Below, in pieces: positions 6,885 to 14,470 of a stretch of 17,261 bases of DNA (positions are counted from its first letter, which is position 1; each line of letters opens with the position of its first letter). Both the position numbers and the translations under genes were made by a program. Source of the stretch: Flavobacteriales bacterium. Its GTDB lineage: Bacteria; Bacteroidota; Bacteroidia; Flavobacteriales; Flavobacteriaceae. The notes beneath the pieces are model-generated. The model was not told the DNA's origin, made no database searches, and was given only the letters and a program-made list of their open reading frames with translations. The stretch is from contig JALVKK010000025.1 in NCBI GenBank assembly GCA_027033875.1, positions 1 to 17,261 on the forward strand, given 5' to 3'.

Positions 6885-8885
6885 ATGACCAAAGAAGAAG
6901 CAAAACATCAGATCGAATCCTTGCGAAAAGAATTGCGTGATGCCAATTATAAATACTATATATTGGCGCAACCCGATATGACAGACTACGAATTTGACCG
7001 TAAACTTGAAGAATTGCAAGCCCTAGAACAAAAATTTCCGGAATTTTTTGACGTCAATTCCCCTACACAACGAGTTGGTGGTAAACCTGTTACGGAATTT
7101 AATACCGTCAAACATAAATATCCGATGCTATCTTTGGAAAAATCTTACAATATTCAAGATTTAAAAGATTGGATCAAACGTATTTCAAAATTAGTTGATG
7201 AAAAATTTTCATTTTGTGTCGAATTAAAATACGACGGCGTATCATTAAGCAATCAATATATAGACAAAAAGTTAGTCCGTTCATTGACACGAGGCGACGG
7301 CATTTTCGGCGATGATGTAACTATCAATGCACGAACTATCAAGACATTGGCATTGGTATTAAAAGGCAAGGATATTCCCGATGAAGTTTTGGTACGTGGT
7401 GAGGTTATGATGTCGCGCAATAATTTTAAACATATCAACGACCAACAAGAACGCAAAGGTGATACGATATATATGAATGCACGCAATTTGACAGCCGGCA
7501 CTATGAAATTGTTAGACCCTAAAACAGTAGCCAAACGCCAACTTGATTTTGTTGCATATATAATGATTGGCAATGATTTGCCTGTACAAACTCAATACGA
7601 TGCGCTCAAAAAATTGGAAGAATGGGGATTTTTTGTGCCACACGATTATATCAAAGCTGAAAATTTGGACGAAATAATGAATTTCATTCTTGATTGGGGG
7701 GTTAAACGTTTTGAATTTCCGTATGACACCGACGGTATTGTCGTCAAAGTCAATGAATTTGACATTCAAGAAAAACTGGGTTATACCGCCAAATCGCCTC
7801 GCTGGGCAATGGCCTATAAATTTCCGGCAGAACGCAAACTCACCAAATTATTAAGTCTTGATTTTCAAGTAGGTCGCACCGGAAAAGTAACACCGGTTGC
7901 CAATTTGAAGGCTGTCAAACTCGCAGGAACTATTGTCAAACGTGCAACGCTACACAACGAAGACAATATGAAAAAACTCGATTTGCATACAGATGATTTT
8001 GTTTATATCGAAAAAGCCGGCGAAATCATTCCGCAAGTTGTGAGTGTCGAAAAAGCCAAACGAAAACCGAATAGTCAACCTATACATTTCGTTAGACAAT
8101 GTCCGGTTTGCGGTACACCGTTGATCAAACAAGGGGCTGATTATTTTTGTACGAATACTACCGGTTGCGAACCACAAATCAAAGCACAAATAGAGCATTT
8201 TGTCAGCCGAAAAGCTATGAATATTGACGGTTTAGGTCCCGAAATTATCAATTTATTGTACCAAAACCGGTTAATCCGAAATATTGCAGACTTATACGAT
8301 TTGAAAAGCTCCGATTTGAAATACTTGGAAGGTCTGGGGGAAAAATCAGCACAAAATATCATCGGTAGTATTCAAAATTCTAAAAATCAAACTTTTGAAA
8401 AAGTAATATACGCACTCGGTATCAGACACGTCGGCGAAATAGCCGGTAAATTGATTGTCAAACATTTTAAGAATATAGACAGTTTGATACAAGCAAATAT
8501 CGACGATATCACCGCTATCAAAGGTATCGGTGAAAAAATAGCCGAAAGTATCAAAAAGTATTTTTCAAATCCGGAAAATATCAAATTGATAAACCGGCTC
8601 AAACAAGCAGGTTTGCAATTTGAAAACCAACAAGAAAACCTGCAAATTGCAGACAAATTAGGCGGTAAAAAGTTTGTCATTTCAGGTACATTTGAACATT
8701 TCTCACGTAGTGAGCTAAAACAACACATTGAACAAAACGGCGGAAAAATTGCGAGTTCCATCAGTAAAAACACCGATTATTTATTAGCCGGCGACAAACC
8801 CGGTCCTTCAAAAATAAATAAAGCGCAAAATTTGGGAATCACAATAATTTCGGAAGCAGACTATTTAAAAATGATAGAATCCTAA
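6885..8885 (+). CDS. ligA: NAD-dependent DNA ligase LigA
   Basis: The product has 666 residues, full length for LigA. It seals nicks in duplex DNA using NAD+ and is essential for Okazaki fragment joining and repair. Domains in order: the Ia NAD-binding domain (about 1-65, with YKYYILAQPDMTDYEFDRKL and SPTQRVGG); the adenylation domain with the nucleotide-accepting lysine K115 in ELKYDG and downstream motifs RGEV, DTDGIVVKVN and PRWAMAYKFPAE; an OB fold with VGRTGKVTPVANL (about 320-400); a zinc finger with C406, C409, C422 and C428; helix-hairpin-helix repeats (about 440-580, including LEGLGEKSAQ and IKGIGEKIAE); and a C-terminal BRCT domain (about 590-666, GGKKFVISGTF). All key residues are present. 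It is transcribed with the upstream lipoprotein and the micro-gene downstream (13-base gap). Confidence 0.98.
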   Translation: MTKEEAKHQIESLRKELRDANYKYYILAQPDMTDYEFDRKLEELQALEQKFPEFFDVNSPTQRVGGKPVTEFNTVKHKYPMLSLEKSYNIQDLKDWIKRISKLVDEKFSFCVELKYDGVSLSNQYIDKKLVRSLTRGDGIFGDDVTINARTIKTLALVLKGKDIPDEVLVRGEVMMSRNNFKHINDQQERKGDTIYMNARNLTAGTMKLLDPKTVAKRQLDFVAYIMIGNDLPVQTQYDALKKLEEWGFFVPHDYIKAENLDEIMNFILDWGVKRFEFPYDTDGIVVKVNEFDIQEKLGYTAKSPRWAMAYKFPAERKLTKLLSLDFQVGRTGKVTPVANLKAVKLAGTIVKRATLHNEDNMKKLDLHTDDFVYIEKAGEIIPQVVSVEKAKRKPNSQPIHFVRQCPVCGTPLIKQGADYFCTNTTGCEPQIKAQIEHFVSRKAMNIDGLGPEIINLLYQNRLIRNIADLYDLKSSDLKYLEGLGEKSAQNIIGSIQNSKNQTFEKVIYALGIRHVGEIAGKLIVKHFKNIDSLIQANIDDITAIKGIGEKIAESIKKYFSNPENIKLINRLKQAGLQFENQQENLQIADKLGGKKFVISGTFEHFSRSELKQHIEQNGGKIASSISKNTDYLLAGDKPGPSKINKAQNLGITIISEADYLKMIES

Positions 8886-8898
8886 AAATATACCAATT

Positions 8899-9048
8899 AT
8901 GAGTTTAGCCAATATATTGTTTATCATCGTTATGTTGCATTTAGTCGTCGGATTCGGTTATGTTTTTTACAAACTGGAATACGGCGGTAAAAAAACAAAA
9001 GCAGATTCCGACGAAAAAGTAGAAAAAGAAGAAACTGAAACAGAATGA
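8899..9048 (+). CDS. 49-residue single-helix membrane micro-protein, coupled to menC
   Basis: This short frame, ATG 8899 to TGA 9046-9048, encodes MSLANILFIIVMLHLVVGFG, then a short linker and a charged tail (KKTKADSDEKVEKEETETE). The N-terminal 24 or so residues form one hydrophobic helix; the tail is first basic and then strongly acidic. The stop codon overlaps the menC start in an ATGA arrangement (4 shared bases), and the start lies 13 bases after the ligA stop. This tight packing, the clean membrane-helix-plus-charged-tail composition and the lack of any other frame explaining the 159-base gap make it very likely real. I do not recognise a named family; it could be a small integral membrane regulator or complex subunit. 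The function is unknown. Confidence 0.78.
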   Translation: MSLANILFIIVMLHLVVGFGYVFYKLEYGGKKTKADSDEKVEKEETETE

Positions 9049-10097
9049 AAGCCCGGTTTGTCAAATACATATTAAATTTTATACAACCGGCAGGCACATC
9101 GCGGGGCATACTTACAGAAAAGGAAACCTATTTGTTAAAATTGGAATCCGGTAATAAAACCGGCTATGGCGAATGCAATTTGTTTAAAGGTTTATCATCG
9201 GACGATTTGCCTGATTATGAGCAAAAATTGGAATGGCTCGTCAATAATATCAACATAAATCAAGAAATAATATTGCAAGAGTTACGTGATTATCCATCTA
9301 TTGTTTTCGGTTGGGAAACCGCTCTAAAGAGTTTGGAAGCCAAAGAATCACACCTACTATACCCTTCTGATTTTACGGAAGGCGAAGACTGTATTCCTAT
9401 CAATGGATTGATATGGATGGGCGATAAAAAATTTATGTACAAACAAATCAAAGAAAAAATCAATGCCGGATATAAAGTTATCAAACTTAAAATAGGTGCT
9501 ATAAATTTTGAAGATGAATTGGATTTGATCAAATATATCCGTCGCCAATTTTCATCCGAAGAAATAGAAATACGTGTGGACGCCAACGGGGCTTTTCAAG
9601 CGAACGAGGCGTTGGAAAAACTCAAACGATTATCTGATTTTGATTTACATTCCATAGAACAACCTATCAAAGCCGGACAATTTGAATCATTACGACAACT
9701 ATGCGCTAAAACACCATTACCTATTGCTTTGGACGAAGAACTTATCGGATATAATCACTTGTTTGATAAAAAAAAGTTCTTAGATTATATCAAGCCACGG
9801 TATATCATCATCAAACCGGCATTGCACGGTGGATTTACAGGAACAGACGGCTGGATTGAAGCGGCAGACAATACCGGTACCGGTTGGTGGATTACATCAG
9901 CTTTGGAAAGCAATATCGGATTAAATGCCATAGCACAATATACATATCAACATAAGGTCAAAATACCGCAAGGCTTAGGAACAGGTGGTTTGTTTACTAA
10001 TAATTTCAATAGTCCGTTGTATGTTAAAAAAGGTAAATTGTGGTTTGAGCCGAATGAAACTTTTGATTTTAAAGTTGATAAAGTGAAGAAGGAATAA
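9045..10097 (+). CDS. menC: o-succinylbenzoate synthase (MenC), enolase superfamily
   Basis: The product has 350 residues. It probably dehydrates SHCHC to o-succinylbenzoate in menaquinone synthesis, in the cytoplasm. The N-terminal capping domain (about 1-115, with TSRGILTEKETYLLKLES and GYGECNLF) is followed by a TIM barrel carrying the full active site: the KxK pair K147/K149 in IKLKIG; metal ligands D179 (RVDANGAF), E205 (HSIEQP) and D230 (IALDEE); and the second-half lysine K257 in IIIKPAL. This set matches MenC (E. coli K131/K133, D161, E190, D213, K235). The related N-succinylamino acid racemase/dipeptide epimerase branch is the main alternative, but the length and the PALHGGF segment favour MenC. 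The gene starts inside the stop of the micro-protein (ATGA), suggesting translational coupling. No other men gene is in the window. Confidence 0.88.
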   Translation: MKARFVKYILNFIQPAGTSRGILTEKETYLLKLESGNKTGYGECNLFKGLSSDDLPDYEQKLEWLVNNININQEIILQELRDYPSIVFGWETALKSLEAKESHLLYPSDFTEGEDCIPINGLIWMGDKKFMYKQIKEKINAGYKVIKLKIGAINFEDELDLIKYIRRQFSSEEIEIRVDANGAFQANEALEKLKRLSDFDLHSIEQPIKAGQFESLRQLCAKTPLPIALDEELIGYNHLFDKKKFLDYIKPRYIIIKPALHGGFTGTDGWIEAADNTGTGWWITSALESNIGLNAIAQYTYQHKVKIPQGLGTGGLFTNNFNSPLYVKKGKLWFEPNETFDFKVDKVKKE

Positions 10098-10116
10098 TGA
10101 GAAGTTCATTCATTTC

Positions 10117-10217
10117 TGATTTGCAATTTGCAATTTCAGATTTGCGATTTGAGGCGTTTAATGAATAAATAGCTTAATGATGATTGCTTACATCTCTGAT
10201 TTCTAACTTCTAATTTG
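10117..10217. repeat. Heptad repeat tracts in the menC-symporter gap
   Basis: Five adjacent heptads at 10117-10151 read TGATTTG, CAATTTG, CAATTTC, AGATTTG and CGATTTG. A second, decayed set lies at 10197-10217 (TGATTTC, TAACTTC, TAATTTG). The 18-mer ATTTCAGATTTGCGATTT at 10133-10150 is identical to 4983-5000, about 5 kb away and in another intergenic gap. Confidence 0.7.
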
Positions 10218-10233
10218 AAGAATGAGGAATTAA

Positions 10234-10359
10234 AAACATTACAAACTTTACAAACATTATAAACATTATAAACATTATGAACATTATGAACATTATGAAC
10301 ATTATGAACATTATGAACATTATGAACATTATAAACATTATAAACATTATGAACATTTA
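10234..10359. repeat. 9-bp tandem array, 14 copies, directly upstream of the symporter gene
   Basis: Fourteen contiguous nonamers lie without interruption. Unit 1 is AAACATTAC and unit 2 is AAACTTTAC. Units 3-5 are AAACATTAT, units 6-11 are six identical GAACATTAT, units 12-13 are AAACATTAT and unit 14 is GAACATTTA. The array ends 10 bases before the ATG at 10370. The identical core flanked by variant edges is typical of slipped-strand expansion. It replaces the usual space for a promoter and leader, so copy number may affect expression. Confidence 0.93.
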
Positions 10360-10369
10360 ACTGAATAAT

Positions 10370-11692
10370 ATGAAAAAAACAGCATTACATTGGAAAATCC
10401 TCATAGGCATGTTAGCCGGATTGGTAGGCGGTTTTGTTTTATTGCAATTTGATTACGGCAAACAATTGACTTATGATTTTATTGCCCCTGTCGGTAAAAT
10501 ATTTGTCAATTTGTTAAAACTGATTGCCATTCCGCTGATTCTAGCATCATTAATTAAAGGTGTTTCCGATTTAAAAGATATAGCCAAATTCAAAACCATA
10601 GGTTTACATACCATTATCCTTTATATCACCACAACGATTTTTGCCATAAGTATTGGGTTGTTGAGTGTCAACGTTTTACAACCCGGTAAAGGCATTTCCG
10701 TAGAGACTGTTCAAAAACTGAAACAAACTTATGCCGGCAACAAAAAAATAGAGAAAAAAATCAATGTCGCCAAAGAAGAAAAAAGTAAACCCATACTACA
10801 ATTTTTGGTAGATATGGTTCCGGATAATATTTTTAAAGCGATGAGTAGCAACGGCAATATGTTACAGGTTATCTTTTTTGCGATTTTTTTAGGTATAACA
10901 TTAATATTAATTCCGGAACACAAAGCAGCACCCTTAAAAGATTTGTTTGACTCATTAAATGCAGCCATATTAAAAATGGTTGATTTGATAATGCTTACGG
11001 CACCATACGCAGTTTTTGCCTTGATATCCAACGTAATAGTTGGTACAGCAGGTGATTGGGAATTGCTCGGCAGTTTGATAAAATACGGTATAACGGTTAT
11101 CATCGGATTGCTTATAATGTTGTTGGTTTATATGATGATGGTTAAAGTATTTACCGGCAAGAATCCGTTTTGGTTTATCAAACAATTGGCACCGGCGCAA
11201 TTGTTGGCATTCAGTAGTAGTTCGAGCGCCGCAACGCTACCTGTAACAATGGAACGAGTCGAAGAACATATAGGCGTTGATCAGGAAGTATCCAGTTTTG
11301 TATTACCGGTCGGTGCTACCGTAAATATGGACGGTACAAGTCTGTATCAAGCTGTGGCTGCCGTATTTATACTACAAGTTTTATGGCCGGAAGGCTTGAG
11401 TTTTTCCAATCAATTGACAATTATTCTAACCGCCTTACTGGCATCGATAGGAGCAGCAGCCGTTCCGGGTGCCGGTATGATAATGTTGGTTATCGTATTA
11501 GAAAGCTTAGGTTTTCCGGCAGAAAAATTACCCGTTGCACTGGCATTGATATTTGCTATTGATCGTCCACTCGATATGATGCGAACCGTTATCAACATTA
11601 CCGGCGATGCCACTGTTTCGACCATTGTTGCAAAATCAGTAGGCAAATTGCACAGCCCTAAACCTAAAGAATGGGATGATAAACTTACATAA
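10370..11692 (+). CDS. Dicarboxylate/amino acid:cation symporter, glutamate/aspartate type (DAACS/GltP family)
   Basis: The product has 440 residues with eight hydrophobic helices plus two re-entrant hairpins, as in GltPh. Family motifs in order: the serine-rich hairpin 1 tip FSSSSSAATLPVTM (281-294); the cation-binding NMDGT of helix 7 (319-323); hairpin 2 ASIGAAAVPGAGMIM (358-372); and helix 8 DRPLDMMRTVINITGDA (398-414). By alignment to GltPh, D402, R405, N409 and D413 stand for D394, R397, N401 and D405. The arginine at 405 contacts the substrate side-chain carboxylate in this family, which favours glutamate/aspartate or a C4-dicarboxylate over neutral amino acids. A charged insert at about 120-140 (NKKIEKKINVAKEEKSK) lies in an extramembrane loop. 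Inner-membrane uptake driven by Na+ or H+ is inferred from the family. It appears to be a single gene behind the 9-bp array; the next gene is 152 bases downstream. Confidence 0.92.
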   Translation: MKKTALHWKILIGMLAGLVGGFVLLQFDYGKQLTYDFIAPVGKIFVNLLKLIAIPLILASLIKGVSDLKDIAKFKTIGLHTIILYITTTIFAISIGLLSVNVLQPGKGISVETVQKLKQTYAGNKKIEKKINVAKEEKSKPILQFLVDMVPDNIFKAMSSNGNMLQVIFFAIFLGITLILIPEHKAAPLKDLFDSLNAAILKMVDLIMLTAPYAVFALISNVIVGTAGDWELLGSLIKYGITVIIGLLIMLLVYMMMVKVFTGKNPFWFIKQLAPAQLLAFSSSSSAATLPVTMERVEEHIGVDQEVSSFVLPVGATVNMDGTSLYQAVAAVFILQVLWPEGLSFSNQLTIILTALLASIGAAAVPGAGMIMLVIVLESLGFPAEKLPVALALIFAIDRPLDMMRTVINITGDATVSTIVAKSVGKLHSPKPKEWDDKLT

Positions 11693-11708
11693 AACAATAA
11701 AAAATAAA

Positions 11709-11733
11709 TTATTATTTTGCAACGAAATAATAA
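11709..11733 (+). terminator. Weak AT-only hairpin after the symporter gene
   Basis: TTATTATTT and AAATAATAA form a perfect 9-bp stem around a 7-base loop (TGCAACG), 16 bases after the symporter stop, followed by AAATTTTATT. The stem has no G-C pair and the T-run is short, so it could be a weak terminator or just AT-rich sequence. Confidence 0.35.
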
Positions 11734-11770
11734 AAATTTTATTAATTACCAAAAACGATTAGTATAAACC

Positions 11771-11800
11771 GACAATTGTCTGTTTATTAGAAATATCTAA
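11771..11800. promoter_or_regulatory. Two small palindromes upstream of the PNGase F-like gene
   Basis: GACAATTGTC (11771-11780) is a perfect 10-bp palindrome, and TTAGA-AATA-TCTAA (11787-11800) is an inverted repeat with a 4-base centre. Both lie 45-75 bases before the ATG at 11845, where an operator would be expected. Short AT-rich palindromes are common by chance; no binding protein can be named. Confidence 0.25.
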
Positions 11801-11844
11801 AAGATTTTTTAATAATTTTATGCATTAATCAAAAACAAAATACA

Positions 11845-14349
11845 ATGAAAGAAAAATTTACTTTAATATTCTTTATTATCTTGGGTCTAAACGTATTTTC
11901 ACAATCCAATCAAAATTTGCATTTTGACGGAGTTGACGATTACGTTTTGGTTTATAACTTGGCATCGGAAATTGACGGTTCCAATCAATTGTCAATGACC
12001 GGCTGGTTTAAAGTCGATGAATTGCGATACGGAGCAGGTATGATAGGATTTAGAGGAGGCGGAACAGGTGATACGATGTATCTGTTAGAACTCGGTAACG
12101 GAAAAATAGAGTGTCGTATGTTTATCAACGGAACCATGTACGAAGTACAAGCACCGGACGGCAGTATGCAAGCTAATGTATGGCAACATATGGCAATGGT
12201 ATATGACGGAAGTAACGTCAAGCTGTATATTGACGGCAATTTAATCGGTTCACACGCCGCCAGCGGTACTTTTTCATTAGTTGACAAACCATTCGGTATC
12301 GGAAAAAGTATTTTAGCAGGCTACAACTTTGTTTACAACGGCAGTATAGACGAAGTTACGTTATGGAAAAAAGCACTGACTCAAACTGAAATACAAAATA
12401 TGATAGCCAATGAACTTACCGGAAACGAGCAAGATTTGGTGCTATATTACAAATTTAATCAAGGTATTCCGGAAGATGATAATACTTTCATTACGGAATT
12501 ACTTACCGAAACATCAAACGGTTACAACGGTGAATTGTATAATTTTGCATTAACCGGCAATACATCAAATTTCATCGGTACATTGGAACCGGGGTTTCAA
12601 TCAATAAACTTTCCGACCGTTCCTAATAAAGTAACAACCGATCCGCCCTTTACTTTGAATGCCTATTCAAGCTCCGGACTACCTGTCAGCTACACTTTGG
12701 TATCAGGGCCGGCAAGCATATCCGGTAATACGGTTACATTGAACGGCACTCCCGGAGAAGTTGTTATCAAAGCCTCTCAATCAGGTGATGCCACTTATGC
12801 GCCTGCGCAAGATGTTTACGCACATATACAAGTCTTTGATCCCAATACCGTTTTGCCGGAAGTAACGTTGGCTAATCCTATTGTTGGAAGTGATGTTTTG
12901 GTACCGCAACTCAATCCCATACCGATAGCTTTAACGGTTTCTATCGACCATCCGGATACATTTTCGGTAGCTTCCGTTTCGCTTAATATCAATGGCGACA
13001 ATGTTGCTCTAACCAATCACGACGATACCCATTATACCGGTTGGTGGACACCAAATTCATACGGTGTACAAAATGTTACGATTGAAGCCACTAATAATTA
13101 CGGTGCCACCCAAACCACAACCGACAGTTTTACCATTGTAAATACCGGTAACAATACCACGGTCAGTGCCGGTAGTAATATCTTACTGAACAGTACATAC
13201 AATACCAAAGAAGTAACGGTTGAATTGCCTACATCCGTAGGCGGATACGATCAGGTATTGGCAACATTACATATAGATTGTCCTTCCGGTGGATGCGACC
13301 CTTGGGACAGAGTTTCACACGTAGAAGTGAAAGGTAAAGACGGCGAATGGCACGAAATTATCAGATATGTAACTCCCTACGGTGTCGCTTGTGATCATCA
13401 AGTCGATTTAACCGATTTTATCTCACTTTTACAAGGCAAAACAACATTTAGATATACACTGGGAACTTATGGCAACGGCTATTTGTATAGTATGGATTTA
13501 ACATACAATACCGGTTCTCCGAATTATCTGTATTCAACTGTCGATTATCTTTGGCACAATACCTATCCGTTTGGAGATATGGCAAATTTGCAACCTTGTG
13601 AATATGTTAGCGTAAATTATGATCAAAACACTGAAACTGCTCGATTAAAACTTGTTTCAACCGGACATGGTTGGGGAGACAATAATACGGGTAACGCTGC
13701 CGAATTTCATCACGATACGCATACTGTCTGGGTCAACGGCAGAGCTGCTTTTTCGCAAGACAACTGGTTGGATTGCAACCCTAATCCCGACGGTTGTCAA
13801 CCGCAAAACGGTACGTGGATTTACGATAGAGCCGGTTGGTGTCCGGGCGCTATTGCTCCTTGGTTTGATTTTGACTTTTCAAATATTGATTATGCAAACA
13901 GTATGACACTTAACTATATTTTAAACCCAAATTATGTTGATTATTGTCACCCCCACAATCCAGATTGTGTCAGCGGACAAACTTGTCCGGATTGTAGTGC
14001 CGGTTTTAATCCGCATCTGATTGTAGCATCTCATCTTATCTGTTACAGTAATACTCCCATAGACCACCCGCAAATTACTTTGGTAGATCCCAATGGCATA
14101 CCGGAAATAATAGAAAGCAATGTCAATCTATATCCTAATCCGAACTGGGGAAAATTCTTTATCAACACAGACGAACAAATTGATAAAATTGAAATTTACA
14201 AGCTGGACGGCGCGTTGATTAAAAGCATAGATATAGAGACACCAAAAGAAAAATACGACATTGATATATCCGGTGCCAAACCGGGTGTCTATTTAGCAAA
14301 AATGTATAAAGGTAAAGCATTTATGACGCGGAGATTTATTGTAAAATAA
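11845..14349 (+). CDS. Secreted LamG/Ig/PNGase F-like protein with T9SS sorting domain
   Basis: The product has 834 residues. Signal peptide 1-20 (cut after VFSQ or nearby). LamG-like concanavalin A fold about 23-180 (LHFDGVDDYVLV, VWQHMAMVYDGSNVKLYIDG, GSIDEVTLWKKALT). Two Ig-like modules follow (about 255-330 and 335-432). The PNGase F-like double barrel spans about 437-738: CPSGGCDPWDRVSHVEVKG, GEWHEIIRYVTPYG, GHGWGD, AAEFHHDTHTVWVNG and DRAGWCPG align well with PNGase F of Elizabethkingia. D488 matches essential D60 and E620 matches E206, but the position of E118 (YTETW) is Leu here (YTLGT, L539). C479-C484 and C644-C666 match two known disulfides; eight further cysteines include a cluster at 701-717. 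The type A T9SS tail is at 760-834 (NLYPNPNWGKFFINTD to FIVK). PNGase F removes N-linked glycans from glycoproteins; whether this member does so is uncertain. It is a single gene closed by a strong terminator. Confidence 0.9.
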   Translation: MKEKFTLIFFIILGLNVFSQSNQNLHFDGVDDYVLVYNLASEIDGSNQLSMTGWFKVDELRYGAGMIGFRGGGTGDTMYLLELGNGKIECRMFINGTMYEVQAPDGSMQANVWQHMAMVYDGSNVKLYIDGNLIGSHAASGTFSLVDKPFGIGKSILAGYNFVYNGSIDEVTLWKKALTQTEIQNMIANELTGNEQDLVLYYKFNQGIPEDDNTFITELLTETSNGYNGELYNFALTGNTSNFIGTLEPGFQSINFPTVPNKVTTDPPFTLNAYSSSGLPVSYTLVSGPASISGNTVTLNGTPGEVVIKASQSGDATYAPAQDVYAHIQVFDPNTVLPEVTLANPIVGSDVLVPQLNPIPIALTVSIDHPDTFSVASVSLNINGDNVALTNHDDTHYTGWWTPNSYGVQNVTIEATNNYGATQTTTDSFTIVNTGNNTTVSAGSNILLNSTYNTKEVTVELPTSVGGYDQVLATLHIDCPSGGCDPWDRVSHVEVKGKDGEWHEIIRYVTPYGVACDHQVDLTDFISLLQGKTTFRYTLGTYGNGYLYSMDLTYNTGSPNYLYSTVDYLWHNTYPFGDMANLQPCEYVSVNYDQNTETARLKLVSTGHGWGDNNTGNAAEFHHDTHTVWVNGRAAFSQDNWLDCNPNPDGCQPQNGTWIYDRAGWCPGAIAPWFDFDFSNIDYANSMTLNYILNPNYVDYCHPHNPDCVSGQTCPDCSAGFNPHLIVASHLICYSNTPIDHPQITLVDPNGIPEIIESNVNLYPNPNWGKFFINTDEQIDKIEIYKLDGALIKSIDIETPKEKYDIDISGAKPGVYLAKMYKGKAFMTRRFIVK

Positions 14350-14370
14350 CCATATTTAACTACCCAAATT

Positions 14371-14406
14371 AACCGGTAAGCAGCAGACTGCTTACCGGTT
14401 TTTTTT
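14371..14406 (+). terminator. Strong intrinsic terminator after the PNGase F-like gene
   Basis: AACCGGTAAGCAG and CTGCTTACCGGTT form a perfect 13-bp stem around the loop CAGA (14371-14400), followed directly by a T-run to 14406. It lies 21 bases after the stop codon at 14347-14349. The stem is GC-rich against an AT-rich background and also offers an A-run on the other strand. Confidence 0.95.
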
Positions 14407-14428
14407 ATAAACTTGATATTGATTGAAT

Positions 14429-14436
14429 TATATTTG
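14429..14436 (+). promoter_or_regulatory. Bacteroidota -7 promoter element for the AddB-like gene
   Basis: TATATTTG is an exact TAnnTTTG match, 34 bases before the ATG at 14471 and 22 bases after the T-run of the preceding terminator. A TTG lies 13 bases upstream, shorter than the normal spacing, so the -33 box is unclear. Confidence 0.55.
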
Positions 14437-14470
14437 TTAAATTTACAATCATTTTATCAATTATGTTTTT

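Noticed and set aside
10234..10359. Origin iterons or a protein-binding array
   Set aside because: No replication initiator gene is nearby and the units are low-complexity AT-rich nonamers, better explained as a slippage-prone tandem repeat.
11813..11820. TAATTTTA as -7 element for the PNGase F-like gene
   Set aside because: It lacks the final G of TAnnTTTG and has no -33 partner at normal spacing in a very AT-rich stretch; not better than chance.
13652..13906. Alternative frame inside the PNGase F-like gene
   Set aside because: It overlaps the conserved DRAGWCPG region in the main frame and has no family resemblance.
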